Shown here: positions 20,107 to 32,660 of the stretch, one piece after another
How positions within the stretch are numbered: the first letter of the stretch is position 1
Layout of the letters: every line of letters begins with the position of its first letter
DNA from: Patiria miniata
Lineage: Eukaryota; Echinodermata; Asteroidea; Valvatida; Asterinidae
DNA: 64,000 bases
Assembly (NCBI RefSeq): GCF_015706575.1
Contig: NW_024037067.1
Location: 8,073,909 to 8,137,908, forward strand
Direction: 5' to 3'
Made by a program: the position numbers and the translations under genes
The notes under the pieces: generated by a model
Told to the model about the DNA's origin: nothing
Database searches by the model: none
What the model saw: only the letters and a program-made list of their open reading frames with translations

Positions 20107-20354
20107 GTCAGTTCGTGAAAACCAAAATTTGCGTGTTTTCGAAGAGTGCGCGCATGCAATAGCGTTAGGGAGTGTCAGTTCGTGAAAACGAAAATTGACG
20201 TGTTTTTGGAGAGTGCGCGCACGCATGCGCAACGTATGCGCGCACTCTCCCAAAATGCGTCAATTTTGGTTTTCACGAACTGACACTCACTAACGATATT
20301 GCATGCGTGCACTCTCCAAAAAACACATAAACTTTCGTTTTCACGAACTGACAC
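20107..20354. repeat. Nested double palindrome (~248 bp)
   Basis: Two inverted-repeat pairs are nested: GTGTCAGTTCGTGAAAAC blocks at about 20,107 and 20,171 face GTTTTCACGAACTGACAC blocks near 20,270 and 20,337. The centre (20,215-20,245) is a GCGCGC/GCATGCGC palindrome. Confidence 0.9.
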
Positions 20355-21169
20355 CCATCTTAATCATTTAATTGCTAATCAACTAAGCAGATTTCTACAA
20401 TATAACGTTTATAATTGAGTAGTTTAAGCATTTTCACGTCAAGTGATACTAAAACCTCTAAGATAGATGGAATATTTTATTGAGTAAATTTGTGTCAAAC
20501 CTTTAAAAGCGTTTTTCTCCGATTTGTATTTCTGCAACGCTGACCACCGGGTGTCAGTTCGTGGTGTCGGTGACGTTATGTTCTGAAACTGCGACTATGT
20601 GTTATACATGAAATTGAGTGACGTCGTGACTGTCCTCACATGTTACAGAGTCATTTCAAAAAGCCGAAACAGCTGTGTTTTTTCCACGTGAAAAAAAAAC
20701 CTTCTAATTTGTAACTATTTTTATGAACCACAAACTTTCGGGTGTCTTTTTTTCCAGGAAATGACAAATTACCCAACCCCCGACCTATCATTAGCTGCTA
20801 CACGTGCAGCCATGATACATCCTCTCAACATTCAACCGACCAGACTGCCACAAAAGCTGATTACCACAAATTGCTGTATATTTCTCATGTGATGTGCACT
20901 ATACATCACCCTCACATCACCAGCGCGACTGGAAGGGATGATTAAGGACGTGTTTTATGATATCTGGCTGTGTATGTACTAATGGTAATAGCTCACGACT
21001 GGATATGTTTATTCTGATCTTCGAAACAGCCATCCATTTCCCAAGTGGCTCACATATACACGCACAAGGTTTTTCCTGAAGTTGATGGATACAATTGGTT
21101 CCATCCAAGCAGTGACAGTACGTATGAAAGGAAAGGCTTCTGTGATCTTTAGGGAAGAAAGCGCGAACG
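20355..21169. other. Unassigned
   Basis: One further TTCGTGGTGTCGGTGACG motif (about 20,558) matches, inverted, the motif at about 4,110-4,130. No gene recognised. Confidence 0.4.
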
Positions 21170-21640
21170 CACGATTAGCTCGGGCCGTCTTGCCGTGAAA
21201 GTCTTGTAATTATACAATTACTCACTTGGTCATCATTTTTCCCATTTTGTTTAAAATCACAATGCAAAATGAAAGTGACCTTCATAATGCAACTGTATCC
21301 CTCACCCACTCGTAAAACTGACACAGGGCCAGAGGCAGGGGTGATGTATAGTCACTGAGGTGTGTAGAATCCCCTAAGTGGATTACATACCACGTGAACT
21401 TTACATTTACCACATTTTCTTCCTTCCATCAACGAATTGTTACAAACAACTATTGTGAACTATTACTTTTATATTGTTTGCTTTTTTGGACAATTATAAT
21501 TTGGTACGGACAGTTTTATGGATCACTTAGGGGGCTCGTTTTCGGTAAGTTTTTTGGGGGGACCGAACGACCAACACCCAAGAGATTTGTATTTGAAGAA
21601 GCTCTGTTGCCAGAGCTTAAAAATACAAGTGGTCTTAAAA
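21170..21640 (-). repeat. Diverged inverted copy of the 4,680-5,190 block
   Basis: GTAATTATACAATTACTCACTTGGTCAT, the CACCCCTGC/GGGGTGATGTATAG segment and the AGAGCTT...AGAGCTT hairpin region follow in the reverse order of 5,190 to 4,680. This marks a dispersed repeat family present both here and in the gene's second intron. Confidence 0.7.
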
Positions 21641-22239
21641 TAATCTAAAAAGCTGTATAATTTTGATTTTACATCCCTAAATTCTGTTCCCTTTCTGTTC
21701 TTTGGTGCACAAGGCTTGTTCAGACATGCATTCAATTTGATTGTTTGTTAACGTGAATGTTTCTCAACAATTCGTACTATGTCCGATATATAAATCAAAT
21801 CCATTAGTCTACTTCCTCGTTAAATTAGAGACCAGGCACTGAACAGAACACAAACACCCCCCCCCAAAAAAAAACACTTAAATTGAATCTGATACTCTTA
21901 AACCTTAAGAAAGTTTGTCCCTGACATTGCACCCTTTTCTCCACCCTGTAAAAACAAAATAAATTTACTTTCACAAAATCCTATAAGAATTGAGGGTTCA
22001 AACGGTTCCTCCTGGAGTGCCATAGGTTAAAAAAAAGATACACCCCCCCCCAAAGAAAATTCCAACAGCAACAATGCAGTTCACAATTACACTTTAAAAA
22101 ATATTTTCCCCGTGCTTTCCAAAGTCCTGGCAGATTTCTTGCTCACATGGCAACAGAGCTTACTGTATAGGTTCTAATTTCCTGATGCCTATACCGCGCT
22201 CATCGTAATTTAAACTGGCAGGCCGGATTTTTTTTCCTT

Positions 22240-24510
22240 TTTCTACTCGGCGGGCACTGACTGGGAAAAAGTGCAGTGACTAGCTTTCTGATTGCAGTGG
22301 AGCAGCATATAGCCAATTGCCAAAGGATTGTGCAATTTGTGATAAAAGCATGAGACTTCGCAAGTTGGTTCTTCATGCCATGAAGACAATTTTCAGATAT
22401 GGAGGCATTTCATATTTGACCACTGGTGACCTTTGAGAGGTCAATGAACTTACATACTCTGACTGGGAAAAAGTGCAGTGACTAGCTCACTGATTGCAAT
22501 GGAGCAGCATATAGCTAATTGCCAAAGGATTGTGCAATTTGTGATAAAAGCATGAAACTTCGCGTGTTGCTTCTTCATGCCATGATGGCAATTTTCAGAT
22601 ATGGACGCATTTCATATTTGACCTCTGGTGACCTTTGAGAGGTCAATGAACTTACAAACTCTATTTGTATCTTTTGTTCCTCAAAACTTCACTTTCCTAT
22701 GACAAAAGTCTATGTCATAGGTCTTCATACAATGAAAATAATGATCAGATATGGGAACAAAACATATCTGACATCTGGTGACCTTTTAGAGGTCAATGAC
22801 CTTTGTAAACCTGTTTATAGCTATTTGTAAGATTTATTCTTTAAACCCCATCGTTTTTTCACGATTCATGTCTGAATGAAATGTGTTCATGCTATCAAGA
22901 GAATTTTTATATGTAGGTCATTTCATATTCAACCTCTGGTGACCTTACGAGAGGTCATGACCTTTGTAAAACCAAAGCCTACCTATGGGTACTGAGATTT
23001 ACACAATTGCCAATACCACTTTTTTCATGACCCAAGTCTAAAACTTAATTCTTTGTACCATGACATCATATTTGATGTAGTGATACCCTTGGAGAGGACA
23101 ATGAACTTCATATATCTTAATTGCCGTTATTTATCACATTTCTTTATCAAAACACCATTTTTTTTGTAACCAAATTCTCAATAGTGCCAAAGAACGGTAT
23201 TGCACCTATTAGTTTACAGTCATGTTACGAATTCAGACCCCACAAACAAGTTTGAGGTGACCTCTAGCTATCTGACCTGGTTTCTCCTTGTTTTATTGTA
23301 GATGCAATATGACTTGATTGGAATAGAAATCTGTGGGTCAACCTGTTTAGAATGAAAAATGTACATATTTCAAGCAATATTCACACTTGTGTACTTATTA
23401 CACCCTGTTGTATCCAGATAAACTTGATTAACCACGTTTTTAACCTTTGATTTAAGAGTGATTGAAATTGAAATTGATTTTATTTATTGCCAAACATTTA
23501 TATAAATATACAGTGAAATGCTCCGTGATTTTGCGTGCCAAAAAACATTAAAAATACATACACAATACACACACAAAATGTCACCTGTACACAGTTACAA
23601 TTACAATTACAAAGACTTAAGTAGTAAAACTAATTAGTAAAACAAAACAATATCAATAATAATTATATCATAAGTACATGTACTTAAACAGTAGGGCCTA
23701 TATAAAATGTGCCTCTTATATTCTGTTGCGCCTGCGTCTACCCTCATAAAAAGGAAAATTGAGATCAGAGGTCATGCAAAAAAAAATCTTTGGGGTCTGC
23801 ATGACTTCATGGCATGCTGTAGAATAATTATTAAAATAGACTCCTTTTGCACTTATTAGACTTCGTTCATGAAAAAGTGGCATTTTGAAGATTAAACATA
23901 ATAAATAAGGGCAATCAGAGTAAACAAAGTTCGTTTACCTCGCAAATACGAAATGTCTACATATCTGAACATTCATATCATGGCAAAATACCCACAATTT
24001 AGGTATGGATTATAAAAAAGTGGTGTTTTTAATAGTTTATCCTCTTATTATCTATAAATAGGATATATGCACAATTTACTGACCCCTTGAAGGCATTCAA
24101 AGGCCAGATATGAAATTCCCTACATTTGAAATTAATTTCATAGCATGAGCCACTTAACATTATGACCTGGGTCTTGAAAAAGTTCGGGTTTAAAAGGGTA
24201 AACAGTATAAAAATCTATTAATAGAGTTAGTGCAGTTAATACAAGTGTAATTGACCTCTGGAAGGTCATCAGAGGTCAACTCTGAAATTTTGCCGTATTT
24301 GGTCTTGATTTACATTGTATGAAGACTACACATGACTTAAGTCATAGGAAAGTGGTATTTTCAAGAACAATATGTATAAAATAGAGTATTCAGAGGTCAT
24401 TGACCCCTCAAAGGTCACCAGGGGTCAGATATGAAATGCCTCCATATCTGATTTTTTTTGTCATGGTATGAAGACCTCACATGCCAAATGTTATGCTTTT
24501 AGCACAAAAT
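22240..24510. repeat. Diverged tandem blocks with an inverted counterpart
   Basis: Around CTCTGGTGACCTTTGAGAGG, four blocks (about 22,408, 22,612, 22,770 and 22,925) are spaced roughly 160-200 bp apart; the first two units (period 202 bp) are the most alike. At 24,240-24,450 the same motif appears inverted (CCTCAAAGGTCACCAGGGG). The whole may be an old element with long, decayed inverted arms. Confidence 0.65.
23465..23545 (-). repeat. LINE 3' terminus with (ATTTCA)n tail
   Basis: On the minus strand the sequence reads GGCAATAAATAAAATCAATTTCAATTTCAAT, the usual appearance of a LINE 3' end with a short tandem tail. Its upstream extent is not defined. Confidence 0.5.
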
Positions 24511-25964
24511 GCACAATTCTGTCCCTATGCCGCACCACTAGAGTGCAATGTTCGTCATGTGTATGCACATTACACGTATGCACAATGTGAACATGATTAA
24601 AAACATCACTCATTTGTGATTTGTTTGTCATCACCACAAAGAGACAGAGAACAAATCATGCTTACTTTTAATGGCAAGGAAAGCATGACCGTTGTAATGA
24701 AGTGTAAACCGAGAGGAGGAGTAAAGTAACTACATGTAGGGTCATTTGCTGTTTGTGCATTTTTTCATCTTAAAGGGAAGATGCAACATTTGCAAACATC
24801 AAAAGACGAAATGATCAAATTATCACGAAATACCTAACTGGATTGATAGTGAATGACAGTCTAAATCATCCTGTAAAGTTGTGGCTCCTGGTGTGCTGAC
24901 ATTTTCAAAAAAACTGTATTTTTCCAACGCTGATCAGCCGACCTGTGTTGGAGAAAACTGTTCTTTTTTCTTCAAAAAGTGCTCCTAATATTTCATATTT
25001 AGTTCGTCTGCATTTTCTTTGCAATTGATTACACACCTGTGAAGACTACAAGCCTGCAAGGCTGATTCTCTGATTTTACAATTCCCCAGAGTCTATAAAT
25101 TGCTTCGTTTCCTCTTAAGTAGGGTCAGGGAACCAGACTACAAGAATATGATTTTTTTTCTAGCTTCTACGAACCCAAAACGTGAAACAAGTCAGTGTAT
25201 TAATATTTGCCAATATACTAATCCTCCAAATCCATTTATTTCTGAAAATTGCAGCAAAAGCAAATGTTGTATATTCCCTTTAAAGCAACAACATTGCTAA
25301 ATATACACGTATTAAGTACGGTACAGTTTTGTAGCTCAGAATCTCAGTGGCTAACATTAAACAGTAACATTTTATGAAAACAGAGAAAACATGTGTACAC
25401 GATTTTTGGTAGATCGTAACTGAATTCAATTGCTTAAGCCCGTTAAAAAAAGCGTGCCTGTAGGCACATTTTAAACAAACAACCTTCATTGATTAATATG
25501 TCTTTCAATCAAAACCATTTCTGACGGAATAATTCCACAGGGTATTTGGGACCAGCCCTACCCGCACTTGAGTAAGGTTTCCTCCGGGTAATCGCTAATG
25601 GTTCTAATTACATGTTTGGAACAAATCCATATTATGGTACAGAAGGTACATATACATGTACCTTTAGAATTACATCATGAGTCAACAGAAGCGCAAAGAC
25701 AAGGAAAGTACATGTGCCACTGCACCAACCTAATTACAACTTAACGCAAAATCTTATTCAGGAAACTGAAAAGGAAAAAATCAAACAGCATTTTTGGGGG
25801 GACCAAACATTGATAATTATTTACATTTAATTTCCATAACAAAAAAACAAACAAACCAAAAACCTTTAACTATGAATGCACACTTACTTGCAACTGTCAC
25901 ATACATGTGCATGTTTTACAGTCCAAGGTATAATGTGATTTAGTGAAGTAGAAAATGTAAGTTT
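24511..25964. other. Unassigned AT-rich sequence
   Basis: No coding exon or repeat was recognised in this stretch. Confidence 0.4.
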
Positions 25965-27620
25965 TTGTGTAGCGCGCCCTCTTTTGTAAGAAGTTGTTGC
26001 ATGAAGATAAAATACGGAGTGTCCTTCATACTGCAATTTCCTTAAATTATATTACATTCATTCTTCGGCGGTTCCTGTCAAGTTTCTAGATTTTCGTGTC
26101 AAATACCATGACATAATATAACAGGAAATTTCGTTGCAATACAATGTGTTTATCTTGAGTTCCCAATTTCACAATGTGTTGACATGACGAGAAGATACGG
26201 AGTGCATGCCCTTCATACTGCAATTTCCTTAAATTATATTACATTCATTCTTCGGCGGTTCCTGTCAAGTTTCTAGATTTTCGTGTCAAATACCATGACA
26301 AAATATTACAGGAAATTTCGTTGCAATACAATGTGTTCATCTTGAGTTCCCAATTTCACAATAACTGTGTTGACATGACGAGAAAATACGGAGTGTCCTT
26401 CATACTGCAATTTCCTTAATTTATATTACATTCATTCTTCGGCGGTTCCTGTCAAGTTTCTAGATTTTCGTGTCAAATACCATGACAAAATATTACATGA
26501 AATTTCTTTGCAATACAATGCGTTTATCTTGAGTTCCCAATTTCACAATAACTGTATATTTTACATCTCGAACGGCCAAACGTACGTCGGATCACTGAGC
26601 GCGGTGAGCAGTGTTTGTGTAGCGCGCCCTCTTTTGTAAGAAATTGTTGCATGACGATAAAATACGGAGTGTCCTTCATACTGCAATTTCCTAAAGTTAT
26701 ATTACATTCATTCTTCGGCGGTTCATGTCAAGTTTCTAGATTTTCGTGTCAAATACCATGACAAAATATTACAGGAAATTTCGTTGCAATACAATGTGTT
26801 TATATTGAGTTCCCAATTCCACAATAACTGTGTTGACATGACGAGAAAATACGGAGTGTCCTTCATACTGCAATTTCCTTAAATTATATTATATTCATTC
26901 TTCGGCGGTTCCTGGAAATTTCATTGCAATGCAATGAGTTAATCTTGAGTTCCCATTTTCACAATGACTGTAGTTAACATCTCGAACGGCCAAACGTACG
27001 TCGGATCAGCGTGGTGAGCAGTGTTTGTGTAGCGCGCCCTCTTTTGTAAGAAGTTGTTGCATGACGATAAAATACGGAGTGTCCTTCCTACTGCAATTTC
27101 CTTAAATTATATTACATTCATTCTTCGGCGGTTCATGTCAAGTTTCTGGATGTTCGTGTCAAATACCATGACAAAATATTACAGGAAATGTTGTTGCAAT
27201 ACAATGCGTTTATCTTGAGTTCCCAATTTCACAATAACTGTGTTGACCTGACAAGAAAATACGGAGTGCATGTCCTTCATACTGCAATTTCCTTAAATTA
27301 TATTACATTAATTCTTCGGCGGTTCCTGTCAAGATTCTAGATTTTCGTGTCAAATACCATGACACAATATTACAGGAAGTTTCATTGCAATACAATGAGT
27401 TTATCTTGAGTTCCCGATTTCACAATAACTGTGTTGACATGACGATAAAATACGGAGTGTCCTTCATACTGCAATTTCCTTAAATTATATATCAATTAAT
27501 TCTTCGGCGGTTCATGTCAAGTTTCTGGATTTTCGTGTCAAATACCATGACAAAATATTACAGGCAATTTCATTGCAATACAATGTGTTGATCTTCAGTT
27601 CCCAATTTCACAATACTAAC
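25965..27620. repeat. Satellite array, ~185-190-bp monomer, 8 copies
   Basis: The landmark TACGGAGTG recurs at about 26,014, 26,197, 26,388, 26,663, 26,852, 27,074, 27,264 and 27,452. Each monomer carries TTCTTCGGCGGTTC and TCTAGATTTTCGTGTC. A longer unit starting AGCGCGCCCTCTTTTGTAAG interrupts the series at about 25,972, 26,620 and 27,028, giving a higher-order pattern. Some monomers have internal deletions (for example near 26,910). Confidence 0.95.
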
Positions 27621-27942
27621 CTGCATCAGGACGATGGGCTTCACCCATTGTACTATGTCACAGATGACGAATTTTGTTTGTAATAATCTTATGTGTTAAG
27701 TTCAGTTGAAGTGGTAGTTGGAAATTATTATTGTATAAGACGATTTGTGATAATTGTATAATTCTGGTGTTTATGATTGTCTAAAACATCCCGGTGTATA
27801 TTGAGCAATATTCGGAAATCCAAAATTGGTTTAAGTGAAACGCGAACTTGCTAAAGGTATGAGTTGCCACTTTAAACCAGGGGTATTCGGATAAAGAGTA
27901 TTTTGTTAAAGTTTCACACCTGACAGAGTTTTAGACATAATA

Positions 27943-28140
27943 GTGTTCCTTCGTTTTGAACGAACGTAGTACGGCAGCAACGTAGAAACTGTTCATCGCC
28001 CAATAAAAAGATAGATGCGCTCTACCCAAGTGTGACCGGTGTCTTTGTTGAACATCATAAATATTTATTTATTCAAAAGAGCTCGTCCGAGAGAGGCGGG
28101 AACACGGCAAAAGTCCTGTATAATGAAGCACGTGGCCACA
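27943..28140 (+). repeat. Left terminal inverted repeat of the 27.9-kb element
   Basis: It shares AACGTAGTACGGCAGCA, CTACCCAAGTGTGACCGGTG and AAAGAGCTCGTCCGAGAG with the inverted right arm. Confidence 0.85.
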
Positions 28141-28849
28141 ACGATGTGCATTATTTTATTGGAGGCACGTTGATGTTAGGAATTAAACGCGCAACAGAAT
28201 GTTATTTGAATACAGGTTTTGTTGCGTGGCGGTCGAGATGTCCCTGTTTATGATTATTAGAGACAAAGTATATGAATGGGCACAGTTTCATGTTGTAGGG
28301 TAAGAGCGCAAGTTTGGTCGTCTTCCATTGAATGGTGACCTACAATTTGTTTCCTACTTGGTTTAGTAATATTTTTCTCACTACTTTTTTGATGAAATTG
28401 CGATATGAAGATGAATGAAAAAAATACATGCCATTAAACACAATAGCAAGACAAGGGCAACAGTTAAAAGAGCAGGGAAATCGTTGAGAAGCCAAACAAA
28501 AGGGAATGTGAAGATATTGAAATGCCGGACACAAGGAGTGAAAAAAATAACCCGAACAACTACTACATGGAATACAATATTACAAATCAATTCCTCGGCC
28601 TCTGTAGTTTTGTCTTTTCATAATTTCAGTGACAGCTATAGCTGTTTGAACTTACAAGCAGATCAATTTTGTATTACGTAACATGGCTGTGTGCGTATTC
28701 TCGAGCATCGGGAGAGGGCAAACTGGTCATGCATAGCAGGGGCTCGGGACTCGGAGCTCTGGTCGCTGAATGACATGATGCCCAAAAATCTTATTTGAAT
28801 TTAAACAGCAGACCTGGTACCCATATGGTCCCTTTTTTGTGCATATAAC

Positions 28850-30345
28850 TGCAATGAGATTCGAGATGGTAATGAAAGATACGTTTGAGAATATTTTGTC
28901 TTGTGTTCACATACAAAATAAGATTTGGGTTGGCCATAGGAAAGCACCGTCTGATGATATTCGGGTTTGCGTTCACATACAAATTAGATTTGGGTTGGTC
29001 ATAGAAAGCACCGTCTGATGATATTCAGGTTGGTGTTCACATTCAAATGAGATTTGGGTTGGTCATAGAAAGCGCCGTCTGATGATATTCGGGTTGGTGT
29101 TCACATTCAAATGATTTGGGTTGGTCATAGAAAGCACCGTCTGATGATATTCAGGTTGGTGTTCACATACAAATGAGATTTGGTTTGGTCATAGAAAGCG
29201 CCGTCTGATGATATTCAGGTTTGCGTTCACATACAAATGAGATTTGGGTTGGTCATAGAAAGCATCGTCTGATGATATTCAGGTTGGTGTTCACATACAA
29301 ATGAGATTTGGGTTGGTCATAGAAAGCACCGTCTGATGATATTCGGGTGTGGTGTTCACATACAAATGAGATTTGGATTGGTCATAGAAAGCACCGTCTG
29401 ATGATATTCGGGTTAGTGTTCACATTCAAATGAGATTTGGTTTGGTCATAGAAAGCGCCGTCTGATGATATTCAGGTTTGCGTTCACATACAAATGAGAC
29501 TTGGGTTGGTCATAGAAAGCACCGTCTGATGATATTCAGGTTGGCGTTCACATACAAATTAGATTTGGGTCGGTCATAGAAAGCACCGTCTGATGATATT
29601 CAGGTTGGTGTTCACATTCAAATGAGATTTGGGTTGGTCATAGAAAGCACCGTCTGATTATATTCAGGTTGGTGTTCACATTCAAATGAGATTTGGGTTG
29701 GTCATAGAAAGCACCGTCTGATGATATTCAGGTTGGTGTTCACATTCAAATGATTTGGGTTGGTCATAGAAAGCATCGTCTGATGATATTCAGGTTGGTG
29801 TTCACATACAAATGAGATTTGGGTTGGTCATAGAAAGCACCGTCTGATGATATTCAGGTTGGTGTTCACATTCAAATGAGATTTGGTTTGGTCATAGAAA
29901 GCGCCGTCTGATGATATTCAGGTTTGCGTTCACATACAAATGAGATTTGGGTTGGTCATAGAAAGCATCGTCTGATGATATTCAGGTTGGTGTTCACATA
30001 CAAATTAGATTTGGGTTGGTCATAGAAAGCACCGTCTGATGATATTCAGGTTGGTGTTCACATACAAATGAGATTTGGGTTGGTCATAGAAAGCACCGTC
30101 TGATGATATTCGGGTTTGCGTTCACATACAAATTAGATTTGGGTTGGTCATAGAAAGCACTGTCTGATGATATTCAGGTGTGGTGTTCACATACAAATGA
30201 AATTTGGATTGGTCATAGAAAGCACCGTTTGATGATATTCAGGTTGGCGTTCACATACAAATGAGATTTGGGTTGGTCATAGAAAGCGCCGTCTGATAAT
30301 ATTCAGGTTGGTGTTCACATTCAAATGAGATTTTGGTTGGTCACT
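28850..30345. repeat. Minisatellite, 64-bp monomer, ~23 copies
   Basis: The monomer runs from TTCACATACAAATGAGATTT to the next such start, 64 bp later (for example 29,037 to 29,101). Variant monomers recur in blocks: the short CAAATGATTTGGG form at about 29,106 and 29,747, and the TTTGGTTTGGTCATAGAAAG form at about 29,178, 29,438 and 29,890. This suggests multi-monomer duplications. The first and last monomers are degraded. Confidence 0.97.
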
Positions 30346-30721
30346 GAAGGTTTCTCCTGTCAGGCAGAACAACTTTGGGGCTTCACTCACGAGATCATCA
30401 TACAGGTTTCTTGGGTTGAGGTGAATGTCACCGACCAAATTAGGAAACAGAAGAGTGCATGTGCATTCTTGGGTTAGGTGCAGGTACATCAAGTATAGCT
30501 GAACACAGGAAAGCATGAAACAAACCGCCAAACGCGTTCCTCGTTAACTACACTTTCAAATGGTAGAGCAGTTACCATACAATATAATATAATAAAAATG
30601 ATATAAACGCAATCGATATTGCGTAACCGTGATCCCTGTTGAAAGTGATTATCTTGAACCATGTGTAGACCTCGAACAAGATCATAGCATTACATCAAAA
30701 TGAAAACACATTGACCTTTGT

Positions 30722-31310
30722 ATGAAAAGTAGTTTATTAAATACATCATTATCATTAGCCCAATTCGATCCGATGCTGGATGCAGGCCTCTCCACAATCA
30801 TTCCATGCTTTTCGGTCTCTTGCAAGTTGTTTTACATTTCTTCCCTATGAAATCATCTCTTCGGCTGTCTTCCTCTCCGCCTCTTCAATGATAATAGCGT
30901 CCAATCTGTTACTTTCAGGGTCCATAATGCTTCTCATGACACGTCCTGTCCAACTCTACTTTTTCCTTTTGATCTAAACTATAAGCTTGTACCGCTGTCT
31001 TTCTTCCAAGATCTTCGTTCCTAATTCTGTCTCTCTTAATGTGACTCCAGTCATTATCCTTTCCATTGCCCGTACAGTGACTCGCAGTTTTTGCTCTGAT
31101 TTCTTTGAAGGTGCCGAAGTCTCAGCGCCATATGTTAGAACTGGGATGATGCACTGGTCGAAAAGTTGACGCTTCATCTTTAAGTAATTATCTGCCTTGA
31201 ATATGTAACTCAACTTGCCAAATTTTTCCCATGCAAGTTGTATTCTCCTCTGAATCTCCTCTGAATTCTCAAACTTAAATGCAATCATCATTCTGTCCCA
31301 AGTAGTTAAT
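30722..31310 (-). pseudogene. LINE 3'-end fragment
   Basis: Minus-strand translation gives a segment typical of the end of LINE polyproteins: EEIQRRIQLAWEKFGKLSY, then FDQCIIPVLTYGAET, KLRVTVRAMERIMTGVTL and, in another frame, LARDRKAWNDC near 30,800. It is 5'-truncated and frame-broken. Catalytic RT is absent. It lies inside the TIR element, so it inserted there or was carried along. Confidence 0.85.
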
Positions 31311-31509
31311 TCAATTACCCGTTATAAAATCATTTCTCCTATTTTTTAACATTATTTCATTACTTATCTGGAAATACTAATTTGTATATTCTTTCCGATG
31401 GTCATGCATGTAATAGGGTCGTGTCAGCAGCTATGCAACCCATGCCGACATACAAATCGAATTCTTACCCGCTTAACTCCTAACTCACAACCTATTTTAC
31501 AAGTGGTTA

Positions 31510-32205
31510 ATGTATGAATGTTTTACTTTTTTAATGCATTGTTGCTTTCATTTTTAACTCACTTGAATGAATTGTCATCGATTACTTCAAATATATGTAT
31601 TACCATCCGTTTTTTGCAACTCCTTTTAATATTTTTACTGTCATCACTTCTCTCCAAATTTATTTTCTTTCATGTGATTTGTTTTTATTATTTTTATTTC
31701 TGTAACAAAATTTTTGCTATCTTGTTTTTTCTTAGATAGTGTATTTTGTTCTTACTTTTTTGTTCTGCTTTCTTTTGTTCAGTTTTGTTCTGTTCTGCTT
31801 GGTTTGGATTTTTGTTTTTTGTTTTGTTTTGTTCTGTCTTGCTCTGTTTGTTTTTGTTTTACTTTGTTTTCCTTGTCTTGTCTTGTTTTTGTTTTGTTTA
31901 GTTACGTTTGTTGTTTTGTTTTACTCTCCTTTTTTTTCTTCTTTTTGTCATTTTGTTTTGTTAGTTCTGTTGTTGTCTTTGTGTTTGTCTCTTGAAAGTA
32001 TATGTGCGTTGTGTCTTCTGTTTTTTGTTTTTTGTTTTTTTATCCACTACTTTTTAGCATTTTATATATATATGCATATCCAATGAAATCGTCTCCTATC
32101 ACAATTCACAGTGCTCGTTTCATCCCTTTATACATATAATTTGTTTTTAGTTTGTTTTTATAACATAAATATATATTTTTTATAATGATTCTTTTTGATC
32201 ATATT

Positions 32206-32236
<31 letters not shown>

Positions 32237-32335
32237 TTTTTAAAATAATTGTATAATCTTTTTTAACCAGTCCTGTAATTGGCGGTTTGTTCTGCTGTTG
32301 GATGTGGATAATAAATAAATAAATAAATGATGCCC
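31510..32335. repeat. Low-complexity T-rich tract, (TA)n and (AAAT)n tail
   Basis: TTTTGTT-type sequence (31,690-32,060), a (TA)n run (32,209-32,236) and AATAAATAAATAAATGA near 32,310-32,331. The last part resembles a plus-strand LINE tail. Long Phe/Leu-rich readings here are low-complexity artefacts. Confidence 0.7.
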
Positions 32336-32349
32336 ATCGCTGTGTGGCC

Positions 32350-32554
32350 ATGCCATGCCACGAACTTCATTATACATTATTTTTGCTGTGTTCACGCTTC
32401 TCTCGGACGAGCTCTTTTGAAACATGAATGTTTATGATGTTCAACAAAGACACCGGTCACACTTGGGTAGAGCGCACCGTGTCTAGCTTTTCATTGGGCG
32501 ATGAGCAGTTTCTACGCTGCTGCCGTACTACGTTCATTCAAAACGAAGGAACAC
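32350..32554 (-). repeat. Right terminal inverted repeat of the 27.9-kb element
   Basis: Inverted match of 27,943-28,140, ending CGAAGGAACAC and followed by TA. Confidence 0.85.
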
Positions 32555-32660
32555 TACTAGTACGGTCGTCGTCCCCATGTCCCCTTCTTCGGGTTAAATA
32601 TGCAAATAGTTCAAGCGTAAATTGTCACGCAGACTACCACGCACGTATTGTGATGTTTGG

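Larger units (their letters stand above)
27943..32554. mobile_element. TIR element with 64-bp minisatellite core (composite, ~4.6 kb)
   Basis: Terminal inverted repeats of roughly 200 bp (27,943-28,140 and 32,350-32,554) start GTGTTCCTTCGTTTTGAA and are each bordered outside by TA, a possible TA target duplication. Arms match at roughly 85-90% by eye. Inside lie a 64-bp tandem array, a LINE 3' fragment and T-rich sequence. No transposase frame was found, so the element would depend on a transposase supplied elsewhere. TA duplication would suit a Tc1/mariner-like or similar family, but this is inference. Confidence 0.75.

Noticed and set aside
28850..30345. Regular repeats suggesting a CRISPR array
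   Set aside because: The units are contiguous with no unique spacers, and the context is animal nuclear DNA.
31510..32086. Phe/Leu/Val-rich frames that look like membrane proteins
   Set aside because: These are translations of a TTTTGTT-rich tract with no start context or conserved motif.
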